In this document: in pieces, positions 8,649-19,544 of the stretch
How the letters are laid out: each line of letters starts with the position of its first letter
Position numbering within the stretch: position 1 is the first letter of the stretch
DNA from: Platanthera guangdongensis
Taxonomy: Eukaryota > Streptophyta > Magnoliopsida > Asparagales > Orchidaceae
DNA length: 64,000 nucleotides
Reading direction: 5' to 3'
Assembly (NCBI GenBank): GCA_039583875.1
Contig: CM077159.1
Coordinates: 105,301,295-105,365,294 of the forward strand
Notes under the pieces: model-generated
What the model saw: the letters and a program-made list of their open reading frames with translations, nothing else
Databases searched by the model: none
Told to the model about the DNA's origin: nothing
Made by a program: the position numbers and the translations under genes

Positions 8649-10261
8649 ATCCTCCCCCACTCAAAATCACGTATCTCCGATGCGTGGTCCGAGAGATAGC
8701 GGCGGAGAAGCTCGGCATCCAAACGTTGAAGCTCTGTCGCAAGTACCCATGAATCATCTGAAGGGGGGCGGTCACGCCAACGGATGAGGAAGCGGTAGGT
8801 AGCACCATCAGGAGTGGTAAGTGGCTCAGCAGCAAGTATCATATCTGGAGTGAGAAATGTCTTGGGAAACCTGGGAAACATGTCAGCAGTAGGGAAAAAA
8901 GAAGGCAACGTACCATCCGATGTTATACCTGCGGGGACCGAAAGAGAGAGATCATCTGAACTACCACTCCCCAACCCAATAGAAATTTTAGTGGAGGGAG
9001 AAGACGACAAAGAATTCAACTCAGGTGGAGGAGAAACAAACGGCGTCAAATCCGAGACATTAAAAATAGGGGAGATACTCCAATCAGCTGGCAAATCCAA
9101 CACGAAAGCATTGTCACCTAGTTTCTTTATAATTCGAAAAGGGCCGGCGCGCTTTGGTGCCAACTTTTTAACGGTGCCAGATGGCAAGTGTTCGGGAACT
9201 AACCGGACTAGGACCAAATCGCCGACGTTGAAGTGTGACACCCTCCTATGTAGATTAGCGTGCGAATGATAAGACTCGTATTGAGCAGTCAAGGTAGCTC
9301 GTATACGTGCATGTAGGTCATGAATATGTTGGGCAAAGGATTGTGCAAATTGACTTGTCTTGTATGTTGGGGGCAAAGGAACCAAGTCAAGAGGCACAGG
9401 GGCCTTGTACCCGTGAACTATCTCATTTGGAGACAGACCAGTGGACCGGTTTTTGGAATTATTATAGGCCAACTGGGCGTGGGGAAGAAGAAGATCCCAC
9501 GTACCTTTGTGATCGCTCACTAGGCATCTAAGGAGGCTTCCTAGGCTCCGATTGACTACCTCTGTTTGCCCATCGGTCTGAGGGTGATAGGCTGAGGAAA
9601 ACAATAACTTGGTACCCATCAAGACCCAAAGTGTCTTCCAAAAATAGCTCGTATATTTAACATCTCTATCCGAGACTATTGTCTTCGGCACTCCCCGGTG
9701 ACTAACTACTTCCTTAAAATATAATTTGGCAATGTGAGATGCGTCGTTGGTTCTAGCGCAAGGAATAAAATATGCCATTTTAGAGAATCTATCCACCACT
9801 ACAAAAATAGAATCGTGACGGCGTAAGGTGGTGGGTAGGCCTAGAACAAAATCCATACTCACGTCTTCCCATGGCGTGGAAGGGATAGGTAGGGGCGTAT
9901 ATAATCCTACGTTGGTCTTGGCGCCCTTGGATACCTGACAGGTACGACAACTACTAACTACCCTTCCCACCATTACCTTAAGTTTTGGCCAATAGAATTT
10001 CTCCTCAACTAACGTAATGGTCTTATCCCTACCGAAATGACCACTCAACCCTCCACTATGCAATTCCCAGATGATATGAAGGCGTAGCGATGACTGCGGG
10101 ATACATAACTTCCCATGTCTAAATAGGTAGCCATCCTTAATGACGAACGCAGATATAATCGTGGGGGAGCTATCTTGGGCAGACAAATATGCATCCTGAA
10201 AGTCTGGACATGTGGCATACTCGTACTTGATTCGCTCGAATCCTACCACGTTAACCTCCAT
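8510..10261 (-). CDS. Integrase with C-terminal chromodomain-like region (Gypsy)
   Basis: This inserts the cDNA into host chromatin. From the N-terminus there is a HHCC zinc domain (H..H in the 'GGLSGHFGRDKT' stretch, then SCRTCQVSKG). The catalytic core follows, with D in SMDFVLGLP, D in VSDRDVKYTS and E in GQTEVVNRS. A GPY-like segment (KRAGPFRIIKKLGDNAFVLD) is next, then PDMILAAEP..FLIRWRDRP..DSWV, which resembles a chromodomain used for chromatin targeting. It ends in a basic tail (RRRYNLRPRRATLT). The coding sequence crosses the PPT and continues about 46 codons into the 3' LTR. The frame is intact over 583 codons; the true start is further upstream across a frameshift. Confidence 0.88.
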   Translation of the reverse strand: MEVNVVGFERIKYEYATCPDFQDAYLSAQDSSPTIISAFVIKDGYLFRHGKLCIPQSSLRLHIIWELHSGGLSGHFGRDKTITLVEEKFYWPKLKVMVGRVVSSCRTCQVSKGAKTNVGLYTPLPIPSTPWEDVSMDFVLGLPTTLRRHDSIFVVVDRFSKMAYFIPCARTNDASHIAKLYFKEVVSHRGVPKTIVSDRDVKYTSYFWKTLWVLMGTKLLFSSAYHPQTDGQTEVVNRSLGSLLRCLVSDHKGTWDLLLPHAQLAYNNSKNRSTGLSPNEIVHGYKAPVPLDLVPLPPTYKTSQFAQSFAQHIHDLHARIRATLTAQYESYHSHANLHRRVSHFNVGDLVLVRLVPEHLPSGTVKKLAPKRAGPFRIIKKLGDNAFVLDLPADWSISPIFNVSDLTPFVSPPPELNSLSSSPSTKISIGLGSGSSDDLSLSVPAGITSDGTLPSFFPTADMFPRFPKTFLTPDMILAAEPLTTPDGATYRFLIRWRDRPPSDDSWVLATELQRLDAELLRRYLSDHASEIRDFEWGRIDVAAPPPLLDDDPVAEALQHKDLRSRDDANGRRRYNLRPRRATLT

Positions 10262-10278
10262 AGTGGTGAGTAACAGGG

Positions 10279-10923
10279 TCAGGCGACTAAGAGCATCCGC
10301 GACTCGATTGTCAGCTCCTTAAGGTGTTTGAGGTTAAAAGTGTAACCCTGTAGGAAAGATACCCACTTAGCGTGTCGCGGGCTGATTTTATGTTGGCCAT
10401 TGATGAACCGCAGTGCCTCGTGATCGGAGAGGATCACAAACTCCTTAGAGAGGAGATAGTGCCTCCAATGGTGCAGACATCTAATGACGGCATAAAACTC
10501 CCTATCGTAATTCGAGTAATTCAATTTGGCGCCCGCTAACTTCTCACTAAAATAACTCACAGGGTGCCCTTCCTGACTCAAGACACCTCCTATTCCTACG
10601 CCAGAAGCGTCACACGTAAGCTCAAAGACCTTATTGAAGTCAGGTAGATGTAGGACAGGTGCCTCAGTCATAAGTTCCTTAATGCGTTGGAAAGCAGTAG
10701 CGGCGGACCTTGTCCAGGTGAACTCACCTTTCTTCATGCAATCACTAATGGGGGCCATAATGCTACTAAAGTCTTTAATAAAACGGCGGTAAAAAGTAGC
10801 TAACCCATGGAAACTTCGCACCTCTCGTAATGTGGTCGGTTCGGGCCAATCCCTCATGACCTTAACCTTATTACGGTCAACTCTAATGCCTTCCGAACCG
10901 ACTATATAGCCTAAGAATTCCAC
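10279..10923 (-). CDS. RT connection and RNase H block (Gypsy), frameshifted on both sides
   Basis: It begins at FLGYIVGSEGI, the end of the RT thumb, and continues through the RNase H domain (LTCDASGVGIGGVL, then EFYAVIRCLHHWRHYL, then LSDHEALRFI). The upstream junction near 10930-10945 needs one base to restore RKCTFYVTE after LYLN. The downstream junction near 10318 needs one base to restore the NRVADALSR motif that precedes integrase. Removing both lesions gives one polyprotein with the neighbouring blocks. Confidence 0.85.
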   Translation of the reverse strand: MEFLGYIVGSEGIRVDRNKVKVMRDWPEPTTLREVRSFHGLATFYRRFIKDFSSIMAPISDCMKKGEFTWTRSAATAFQRIKELMTEAPVLHLPDFNKVFELTCDASGVGIGGVLSQEGHPVSYFSEKLAGAKLNYSNYDREFYAVIRCLHHWRHYLLSKEFVILSDHEALRFINGQHKISPRHAKWVSFLQGYTFNLKHLKELTIESRMLLVA

Positions 10924-10928
10924 TTCAG

Positions 10929-13379
10929 TTACATAGAATGTGCATTTCTGATATTAAGGTATAAGGTTTCCTTCCGCAGGGTGGAAAGAACCGATCTCAT
11001 GTGGGAGACGTGCTCAGCAGTGGTGGTACTAAAGACTAAAATGTCATCAAAATAGACGACCACAAACTTCCCCATGTAAGGCTGAAAGACATGGGTCATC
11101 ATCCGGGAGAAGGTACTGGGGGCGTTGGATAGCCCAAAGGGCATCACAAGCCACTCGTATAACCCATCCTTGGACTTAAATGCTGTCTTCCACTCGTCCC
11201 CCTCACGGATCCTGATCTGGTGATAGCCACTCCGTAAATCTAACTTTGAAAAAATGGTAGCGCCAGATAAGACATCTAGGAGGTCATCTAATCGCGGAAT
11301 AGGAAATCTATATTTGATGGTAATCTTGTTGATGGCACGGCTATCAACACACATTCTCCACGTACCATCCTTCTTGGGGGCAAGAAGGGCCGGTACCGCA
11401 CATGGACTCATACTAGTCCTAATGAACCCCTTTTTCATCAAATCCTCGATCTGGGTCTGTAACTCCTTATGGGCGGCGGGGTGAAGCCTATAGTGGGGCT
11501 GGTTCGGTAAGGAGGAGCCGGGGATAAGGTCTATAGCATGCTGTATATTCCTAAGCGGTGGTAATACCGAAGGCAGCTCATCCGGGTACACGTCCTTATA
11601 CTCATCCAACAATTCCCGTAACTCTCTAGGCAACTCATCCAAAGCTCTCGTATCCCCTTTCGCACTCATAAGAACTAGAGCGTACATCATCCCGTCAAGA
11701 AAGGGATCCTTCACAAACGCTTTTCTTCCCACGAGACTCAACGTTTTCCTCTCGACTGGAACAGTGGTGTCCTTAGCCAAAGCTACTGGCTCTTTCGGGA
11801 CGGTCGGTCTCAACGTAATGACCTTGCCATTGAACTTAAACTCATATGTGTTGGCCCTTCCAAAGTGTGTCACGTCACGGTCGTAAAGCCAAGGGCGGCC
11901 CAATAACACGTGACAAGCGTCCATTGGAAGGACATCGCACCACACCTCGTCAGTATAGGATTTGATCGAGAGAGGTACAAGGCAACGCTTGGTGACCGGG
12001 ACGGTAACTTTATTAATCCAGGCTACCTGATAGGGAGCCGGGTGGGGCTGCGTAGTCAAGGACATACGTGTAACGGCATTCTCAGAGATGACGTTTACAC
12101 AACTGCCACTATCAATGATCAACTTGCACAACTTCTCGCCACTCTTAAAGATCAGGGAAAATATACTAGTCCTTTTCCAGTCATCTAACGGACGAGGGGT
12201 GGTCAAGATACAACGCATCACCATAACGGGGTGTTCGTCCTCTAAATCGCTTGGGACCCCTTCTGGGTCACTCTCCTCAGCAGCCTCATAAACGAAATCA
12301 GCTAGGTCGGTAGTCGACTCTAGAAGGGCTATGGCTTTAGTCTTCGTTGGGCATTCAAAGGCATAGTGGCCTTGAATGCCGCAAGAGTAACAAGTAGTGT
12401 TAGCCTTGCTAACCTTCCCTATAGGGACATGCTCACTCGCAGGATTCTTGTCGTTCCTAGCAGTAATCACGACAGACTTTGACTCGGCAGACCGAAACTT
12501 CCCTTTATCCTGATATGTGGAGGAAGAGGCTCCAGCTGTGGACTTTCCCTTCGCATGGGAATACCGGGAGTGAGCCTTAGAGGCTAAGTGCTTTTCGATG
12601 TCGAGGGCGGCATTAAATGTCGTGTTCAGATCCGTATGACCATATCGTAAGAGCTTCCGCTGAATATCGGGATGAAGCCCCTTACGAAATCTGGATAGGG
12701 TGACCTCGGGGATCTCCCTCAAATCACAACGCACCATACGGTCCTTCAGTTCTCCCATATACTCAGCTACCGAATTGGAGCCCTGCCGTAGAGTGGCAAG
12801 CTCGTCGAACATCTGTGTCCGATGGTACGCGGGAACGTACTGATCGGTCAACAAGTTCTTCATCACGGCCCATCCAATAAGTGGGACCCCGTTCCCGATT
12901 CCTAGCCTACGCTCTTCATTCAGCCAATAAGTTTTGGCACGTCCCGTTAGCTTCATCCTGGCAACTTGGACCTTTTGATGGTCCGTAAGGGTGTGCCAAT
13001 CGAAGTAGCACTCCATATCCACCACCCAAGTAAGGAAGATCTGGGGATCTCCCATGTCATCATAAGTGGGGGCGTCGATCTTAATGGCCCTAGTGATATC
13101 GTAAGCACGATCGTGGCGGTGTTCTCGAGGGGGCACTCGGGGAGAGTCCTCATCGGAATCCGACTCAGGAGTTTGTTGGCGCCGGTTGGGCTGCTGAACA
13201 TTAATGCGTGGCGGGGGTGGCCTTGCTTGATTTTGCAGGATCTGTGCCAACATGTTTCTAAGCTCCGTCATTTCGTTACGTAGCCCTGCTATGGCCTCGG
13301 TGTTGGGATCGCCATGCTCGTTCGCAGCCATCCTAGACGTAGACGGTGTCGCGTACTCAGATCCGTGCCTAGTGCGCAT
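10929..13379 (-). CDS. Gag, protease and most of reverse transcriptase (Gypsy)
   Basis: The gag block has a retrotransposon-gag core (about residues 95-290, with YFDWHTLTDHQKVQVARM and LRQGSNSVAEYMGEL) and one CCHC knuckle (CYSCGIQGHYAFEC). The protease has LIIDSGSCVNVIS as its catalytic Asp motif. The RT has the conserved SRAINKITIKYRFPIPRLDD, the MPFGLSNAPSTF motif and the catalytic FDD box (VVYFDDILVF). The block ends at a one-base shift near 10935, within RT. The 816-codon frame opens at MRTRHG, about 275 bases inside the PBS, a normal leader length. Confidence 0.9.
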   Translation of the reverse strand: MRTRHGSEYATPSTSRMAANEHGDPNTEAIAGLRNEMTELRNMLAQILQNQARPPPPRINVQQPNRRQQTPESDSDEDSPRVPPREHRHDRAYDITRAIKIDAPTYDDMGDPQIFLTWVVDMECYFDWHTLTDHQKVQVARMKLTGRAKTYWLNEERRLGIGNGVPLIGWAVMKNLLTDQYVPAYHRTQMFDELATLRQGSNSVAEYMGELKDRMVRCDLREIPEVTLSRFRKGLHPDIQRKLLRYGHTDLNTTFNAALDIEKHLASKAHSRYSHAKGKSTAGASSSTYQDKGKFRSAESKSVVITARNDKNPASEHVPIGKVSKANTTCYSCGIQGHYAFECPTKTKAIALLESTTDLADFVYEAAEESDPEGVPSDLEDEHPVMVMRCILTTPRPLDDWKRTSIFSLIFKSGEKLCKLIIDSGSCVNVISENAVTRMSLTTQPHPAPYQVAWINKVTVPVTKRCLVPLSIKSYTDEVWCDVLPMDACHVLLGRPWLYDRDVTHFGRANTYEFKFNGKVITLRPTVPKEPVALAKDTTVPVERKTLSLVGRKAFVKDPFLDGMMYALVLMSAKGDTRALDELPRELRELLDEYKDVYPDELPSVLPPLRNIQHAIDLIPGSSLPNQPHYRLHPAAHKELQTQIEDLMKKGFIRTSMSPCAVPALLAPKKDGTWRMCVDSRAINKITIKYRFPIPRLDDLLDVLSGATIFSKLDLRSGYHQIRIREGDEWKTAFKSKDGLYEWLVMPFGLSNAPSTFSRMMTHVFQPYMGKFVVVYFDDILVFSTTTAEHVSHMRSVLSTLRKETLYLNIRNAHSM

Positions 13380-13639
13380 TCAGGTCTAGGAAATTTTGGA
13401 AAGTTGATTTTTCCTAGGGCTGTAGCTATACTGAAAATAAGATATTTTATATTTTCCCGATGTGAGGAACACGTGGATCGTTAAAATTTTTTTTTTTTGA
13501 AATTTTGCTGAAAAATAAAGATTTCAGCCCACTATTGGCAGACCACAGAAAATAATTTTTTTTAGATTTTTTTTTTAGATCCGATCGGGCAACAAGAAAC
13601 GTAGAGAGGATGTTTGCAACGTGGGAGTTGAAACGACCG

Positions 13640-13651
13640 CCTCTGATACCA
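13640..13651 (-). other. Primer-binding site, initiator tRNA-Met type (Gypsy)
   Basis: The minus strand reads TGGTATCAGAGG three bases inside the LTR end at 13655, complementary to the 3' end of plant initiator tRNA-Met. Confidence 0.85.
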
Positions 13652-13654
13652 AAT

Positions 13655-14922
13655 TGATGTAGGGGTGACCGTGATTCGTGCCCGAATACGCTAACGGAAA
13701 ATATTATCACAAGACATAAAACCAAAGGGAAGGGCTCCGACCAAAAACGAGCGAAAAGGGGTCGGGTTTGCTCCCAAATCCGAAAGAGAAAATTGCCGGA
13801 CTCGATACAACGTCCTTAGGACCTACCTCTCCAACAAGCACACAACTCACCGCACCTACACAAACATCTATTGTACCAACTTGAGCCGTTTCAACGCAGC
13901 AATAATTTATTTTCGGAGCGGCGGAAAACTTCAATAGAAGGTCGAGTTCGAGTTGTGATTAACACCCTTGTTAACACCAAAATGTGCCAATCTTGGAGGG
14001 CAAGTCAAGGCTAGTCCAAGTCTCGCTCTCGCAACGGATCTACCCAATCCGGATCACAAGAGGTTCAATAACAACGAAATCGAAATCGGAATTTGCAAGC
14101 GACGTATTTAAAAATCACGGAAGAAACGGTTTGCAAAAACCTCCACAAAATCTAAAGCAAGAATCTCTAAGAGGAAGAAGTTACCCAACCAAGAACAACA
14201 ATCACACAAGATAAAGTGGGAGAATCACTCTCTCCACGGATCCACCGGCTTCACACCGAATGGGCTGCAACCTTCTTCCTTGGAGTCGCACCGAAAGGAA
14301 GCCACGCCGGAGTCGCACCGAACGGGGATGGAGGAGGCAAGGCTTGGCGTCACACCAAAGGGGGGGGTGGGGGGGGGGGGGGGGGGGGGGGGGGGCGGCT
14401 AATGGACTCTCTCCATGGTGGCCGAATTCTTCAAAGGGGGGTTTTTAGGTTTTCTTTCATTCCATTACTCATCATAATAGCCTTCTTTAAATAGGAGTTA
14501 CAAAAGAGATCCAACCGTCCATGATGGAGATGAAATCTCATCCATCCGGGCGGTTACAAACACATAATAGCCTCCTTTAAATAAGAGTTACAAAAGAGAT
14601 CCAACCATTCATAATGGAGATGAAATCTCATCCATACGGGCGGTTACATACACACCAAAATGTTTGCAGAAAATAATTAAAGATTACAAGTCACAAATGA
14701 ATATAAAATTATTAACCAAGATTGGAATAATTTTATATTCGCACATAAAATAATAAAGCATGACAAATTAATTAAAATAGTCATCAAGTGAGGGTAGCAC
14801 GCCGCGGGCGGAGGTTGTAGCGGCGTCGTCCGTTAGCGTCATCACGGCTCCGAAGGTCTTTATGTTGTAGAGCCTCGGCAACTGGATCGTCATCAAGTAG
14901 TGGCGGAGGGGCAGCGACATCA
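13655..14922 (-). mobile_element. 5' LTR of the chromovirus Gypsy element
   Basis: 1268 bp, the partner of 7398-8648. It carries a longer G tract (14360-14395, interrupted by one T), the same 90-bp duplication, and a copy of the integrase tail coding region that is not expressed from this position. The AAGGC TSD follows at 14923. Confidence 0.92.
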
Positions 14923-14927
14923 AAGGC

Positions 14928-15255
14928 CGTTGTTAACATCTTGCTCAGTTTCCTTGACGTTGCCCAGAACTTTCTTCATTGTTGCTTCAAACTGTGCTTG
15001 TAGTCTTGCCAACATCACCTTTATTGTCTTCAAAATGGAATTATCAGCACTGGAGGTGGCAACATCTTCAGAAGGAATATTTGTGAGAGGTTAGATCTTC
15101 ACTAGGAGACTCATACATTAGAGATAATCTAGCTTTAGAAATTAGCAAAGGCACTATAGCAGCTAGGATAGGAGGATGCTTCTCTGCATCTCCTTCCCCA
15201 TCAGAAACATATACTACCTCCTTTGGAATAACTGGAGGAGTACCTGTTGTACAAT
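14928..15255 (-). pseudogene. 5' part of the split coiled-coil gene
   Basis: In the minus strand a frame from about 15090 down encodes SEDVATSSADNS, then a Met/Lys/Leu-rich helix ending ETEQDVNN. It then continues in frame through the TSD into 7397-7060. Upstream (about 15255-15095) another frame encodes VIPKEVVYVSDGEGD, then LLISKARLSLMY. The two frames meet near 15090 and are offset by one base, so the gene was probably already broken, or an intron edge lies here. The family is not recognised. Confidence 0.45.
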
Positions 15256-15501
15256 CTCATATCCAGCGAGTGGGATCGACAGGAACCAGATCGGCCAAGT
15301 CAGTATTAATTTTTCAATAATTTGAATGTGAGAATGTAAAAAGTATCAATAATTTCAATTTGATTTGTTTGTTTAGGTGTTTTGATTCAATGCTGATGTG
15401 ATGAAGTAAATAAATCAAAGAAAAAATATATTAGTTGTAATAAAAATATTTAAGATGAGCTACTTGCTACAAAGTATGAGTTGCAATAAAAGTGCAAAGC
15501 G

Positions 15502-15834
15502 TTAACGTCGGTATTTAAACATTCGACTGACCTCATTGTAGTCATCATTCGACAACACCCCGAAGAGCATATGAAAGTTTCTTCTCAAAGTAAGGAACTT
15601 TGTATTAAAATGAACCCCCAAAATGTGTGAATGCATGCTCCTACTATAGAGAATGGAAATTTCGACAAAGGGGTGTCGAGACTGTTTAAAAAGTTTGAGA
15701 AACTCATAGTCAAAATTCATTGGCTCTGATCTCGAAATCATACTCTTAGGGTGTAATAAATGAAACATTATTAAAATAAGCAAAATTACAAGAATTTGAT
15801 AGAAATTTAAATGAAGCGTACATGTCACAGACAT
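15502..15834 (-). CDS. Hypothetical protein or exon, unrecognised
   Basis: A 110-codon minus-strand frame. The N-terminal 30 residues are hydrophobic (LNFYQILVILLILIMF). The remainder is a mixed soluble segment (FDYEFLKLFKQSRHPF, then NEVSRMFKYRR). Its AT-rich codons resemble the neighbouring coiled-coil remnant, so it might be an upstream exon of that gene. I see no known domain; it may not be coding. Confidence 0.25.
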   Translation of the reverse strand: MSVTCTLHLNFYQILVILLILIMFHLLHPKSMISRSEPMNFDYEFLKLFKQSRHPFVEISILYSRSMHSHILGVHFNTKFLTLRRNFHMLFGVLSNDDYNEVSRMFKYRR

Positions 15835-16402
15835 TCACAAAACAAGATCAATAAAATCAAATAATCCTATGTAATCTATGCGTGCAAGATCGACATGAAC
15901 ATAATTAATTAATTTCTACACAACGGTGTAACAAAAATTAATCACTTGTAAAATTTATGTGATCACTTTGTAATAAATATGATGAAACAAAGTATGAAGT
16001 GCACTATAAAATGCAGAAAACGAATTATATATGCGTATCATTTTTGGACTCCGCCTCATGTCGAATAGTAGCCAACATTCCTAACAATGTGTTTGCATTT
16101 CTACGGATAAAATCAGCCGCTCTTGACGAAGAATACAACATACAAGAACATTGATTTCAAAATAACTATACTATTATATAAAGAAACTATTGACATGAAT
16201 ATATATATATATAAACAATTCAAAATTTTAAAAATAACTTAAAATTACAAATTTATATATAAATATATAATTTAACAGTAAATTAAATTACAAAAATAAT
16301 ATTATATTATATATAATATTATTAATAATATATCATATTATTAATAATATTATATATAATCTTATTTATATTATATTATATATTAATAATATATCATAGT
16401 AT
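15835..16402. other. AT-rich intergenic DNA
   Basis: No gene is seen. The segment ends in an almost pure A/T stretch (16180-16400) with alternating TATATA and TAATAATATT repeats, immediately before the GC-rich foldback element. Confidence 0.6.
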
Positions 16403-16824
16403 ATACGAGCATCTTCGCACGGGCTACGCCCGTGCTCGATGCTCTCGGACGGCCTTCGGCCGCATAAGGCGGGCTTCGCCCGCCTGCGCGCGCGCTTCGT
16501 CCGTGCTTCGCCCGTGCTTGATGTTTTCGGCGGTCTACGGTCGCATAGAAGTAGACTTCGCCCGCTTCCACGCAATCCACCATTTTGGCGCCGCACCCGC
16601 CACTCGCGGCCCACTGAAGCAAAATCAAATAACCATAGGGCTCCGGGGGCCGCGAGTGGTGGGTGCGGCGCCGAGATGGTGGATTGCGTGGAAGCGGGCT
16701 TCGCCCGCTTTTATGCGGCCGAAGAACACCGAAAGCATCAAGCACGGGCGAAGCCCGCCTGATGCGGCCAAAGGACGCCTGAGGTCATCGAGCATGGGTG
16801 TAGCCCGTGCGAAAATGCTCGTAT
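16403..16824. mobile_element. GC-rich foldback element (MITE-like), about 420 bp
   Basis: The left end ATACGAGCATCTTCGCACGG matches the reverse complement of the right end (ATACGAGCATTTTCGCACGG). The similarity continues almost to the middle: both arms contain CCACGCAATCCACCAT, then GCGCCGCACCC and CACTCGCGGCCC, leaving a loop of roughly 40 bases near 16615-16650. The left arm has an extra 'cctgcgcgcgcgcttcgtc' segment. Short hairpins such as GCGGGCTTCGCCCGC lie within the arms. The composition contrasts sharply with the A/T flanks. There is no coding capacity and no clear TSD; the right end touches an LTR start (TGTTAAAT). Confidence 0.75.
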
Positions 16825-17888
16825 GTTAAATAATAATTTGCAATCTCTATTTTTCACAAGACCCAATGCCTTTCCTGATTTCAGATGTTGACTGCTCTTG
16901 TGCTTTTAAAATCTGTGGAGATATCCCCTTCAGCGGCTCTCTGTCGGTGGAAATATTCCAAAAGGAAAAACGGAGAAAATTGTTGGAGCAGTTAGCAATT
17001 TTAAGGAAGATTGGAGGATAAAAGCCTCCTTTAGTTTCACTTTGTCGGGAGAGGAGCAGTGCACGAATAAAAAAAAGAACAGGGGGAGTATAACAGTGAC
17101 CACCCAGTTTTTCTCCTTCTCGATGGGTGTGCAGACAGATGAAGACGATCTGCCTACAGGAGGAAGAAGAAGATTGATTTGATGGTCTCTCCGAACAACA
17201 GTTCACGATTTTCACGGAAGAGACCCGGTAACCTCAAGCACCACTTCCACTTGTTCAAAAATGAATTTTCACACACAATAACCAGCTTTTTATTCTCTTT
17301 AATGGGAGAAGGATTTAGAGAGTAGAGAGAAAATACTTAAGACATCCAAAATTATCTCTCACAAAATTTATAATTTGTGCATGCAAAAAATGAATCGTGC
17401 GCACAAATTAAACCCAATTAATCCACACGTGTCATGGGAAGACCAAGATTGCGTAATGAAGGTCGAAATAGTCTAGCTCACTTATCACGGGTTTTGACTA
17501 TTCAAGCAAACCAATTTTGACGCACACTCGTGGGTGATCTAAATGAACTCGTACTAACGCATATGCTTGATCAAGACGACTCGATTAAATTAGTCCACAC
17601 ACAATAAGTAAAACTTACATTCTCCCACTTGAACTATTTTTAATCGTATTTTATGTCGATCACAGATCAAATTACTCCACTTAATTAAGGGTACCACAAT
17701 GAAGCTTTCATCTTGAGTTCTCTCCATGCATCAATTTGGTCCAACTAAACCCTTCACTCTGAATCCTGGCGGCAACCGCATCATTATGCGACACGGGACA
17801 TTCCATGGTCACGAGAGCTTACAGATTCGATCAAAATGGACACAGTGTGATCATAAAGAGTCGAAACAACAAATTGACATGCGATCAC
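16824..17888 (-). mobile_element. Outer half of the 3' LTR of the old Copia element
   Basis: The sequence runs from TGTTAAATAATAATTTG to the ATCAC target at 17884-17888. Rejoined with 25422-25821 it gives an LTR of about 1.46 kb. It contains a 122-codon minus-strand frame (16847-17215) with no recognisable motif, which I regard as chance. Confidence 0.5.
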
Positions 17889-19544
17889 TGTTAAATTTTC
17901 TCAACGTGGTCAGCAAGATAGCTCAAACGCCAAATTAATATCTTCGGAACTACCCAGTTCTCACGTTAAACCAGCGGAAAACCAAGGAACAAAGGTTAAT
18001 CCCAACAAACAATGTAAGCACAAGCAGGTCTTTTATACATTCACTTCTTTACACCACGAGGCATACATAGCGAGACATGATTTCGCTAGTATAACAGCTG
18101 TAAACAGAAAGCACCAAAAAACAAGCCGGGCGGACAGCACCGGAGTCCGCCGAGACCGCCGAGGTCGCCGAGTCCGCTGAGATCGCCCGAACTTAAGCTG
18201 CAATCCGCCGAATAGCCACGGAGTCCGCCGAAGCCGCGAGGCCGCGCGGACACACCGTTATTCGTCTTCTGCTGAAGCTGAACTGAGGAACACCAGCTAC
18301 CCGCCTGAAGCCGGCAGACAGGTTATTGTAGCTGGCAAAGATGAAACAGAACTGACAAGCCGCAGAGCGACCTCCTGCTGAGTCCGCAGAGACCGCACAC
18401 TTCCAAGTACTTGACCGAAGTCACAGCCAAACTCCTGGCTCCTTGAAGCTACCCGCGCGACCTGCACACAGCAAACGTCAGCACTGAATCAATCCGCGCG
18501 GACAGACAAACTCAGACCGCAGCTCCTTGCCCAACCCAACTTACTGTTCACTCAAGTTACTGTAGATGTGTCAGGGGGTCCTATTTATAGGCGAGGTGAG
18601 GAGTGTGGTCACCGCCCTAGAGATAGAGACACCGCCCCAGCCCGCGCGATAGCAAAACACCGTCCGCCGAGTCCGCAAGGACTTAGCCGGATACCAAGGA
18701 AAACCGCCAGGAGCAAGACAAACATTGGCGAACCCTCTCCAGTCCGCCCAAGCTCTGCAGACAAGGCATTAGCCCGCAAAGCTTCCGACCACTGCAGGAC
18801 AGCAACCCCCTTTAATGGCTGTCCGCACAACCCCGAGGCAGTCCACAAGACTCACACCTCCATCCGCCACAAGTCCACGACCAAAGGCAGATAATAAGTC
18901 CGCCTGGTCACAGCGTACTTGGCGGATACGGCGGACACCATGAACTTGGCACAGAGTGTGACCAAGTCCAAAAGCCATCAAAGGCCAATGCGAGCATGGC
19001 GGACGCAAACCCCCGTCCGCCAAACACCGAAGCACAGACCGCCAGTAGTCCGCAAGCTCCTCGCACTCCTGCCCCATAGCAGCAGCCACCTCCCGGACAC
19101 CAAAACCAGTCCGCCAACGACCTCCACAGCAAAGCACCTACTGTGCCACCAGAGCTCGACAAGGCCTCAGCCAAGCTCTAAGCCCAGTCCGCAACAGCCC
19201 AAACCGCAGACACGCCAGTCCGCAAGCTTCCCGCGAACATGAGCCAAACCGCCTATCAGCACAAGCTTGCACCATGGCCACTGAGCAAGCACCAGTCCGC
19301 AAGCCTCTATCCGCTCAGGCCGCTCCTTGGCAAGGCCAATCAGCAAACGCCCTATCCGCAGAAATCAGGTCGCATAGTCCGCGGACTTCACCCGTGCAAA
19401 CCGCTCAGAAGAACAACCGGCTTCCACTAGACCTTCCACCAGGCCGCACATCACAGTCCGCCCAGTCCGCCTAGTCCGCCAAAGCTGTCCGCCCAGGCCG
19501 CCCGGCCTCTCCTGTCAACCACTTCCACTTCACAAAATTCAACA
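17889..19544 (-). mobile_element. 3' LTR of the 7.5-kb Copia element
   Basis: 1656 bp. The minus strand has a CCTATAAATAGG TATA box (about 18580-18591). The sequence is dense in GTCCGC/GCGGAC and GCCGAG-type motifs (from about 18130 and again 18660-19490). The PPT (minus strand CCAATTCAAGGGGGAG) abuts at 19545-19560. Confidence 0.9.

Larger units (their letters stand above)
7398..14922 (-). mobile_element. Chromovirus-type Ty3/Gypsy retrotransposon, complete but frameshifted
   Basis: Two LTRs (7398-8648 and 13655-14922) begin TGATGTAGGGG and end GCGACATCA. A perfect 5-bp TSD AAGGC flanks the element (7393-7397 and 14923-14927). The tRNA-Met PBS and the PPT are in place for a minus-strand element. 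The gag-protease-RT-RNase H-integrase order is Gypsy. A chromodomain-like C-terminus that runs into the 3' LTR is a habit of CRM-type chromoviruses, so I place it near that clade. The LTRs differ by only about 1-2% by eye, apart from G-tract length, so the insertion is recent. Three one-base-type lesions break the polyprotein into readable blocks. Confidence 0.93.

Noticed and set aside
16847..17215. A 122-codon minus-strand ORF as a host gene
   Set aside because: It falls in the LTR of the old Copia remnant and has no family features; it is judged chance.
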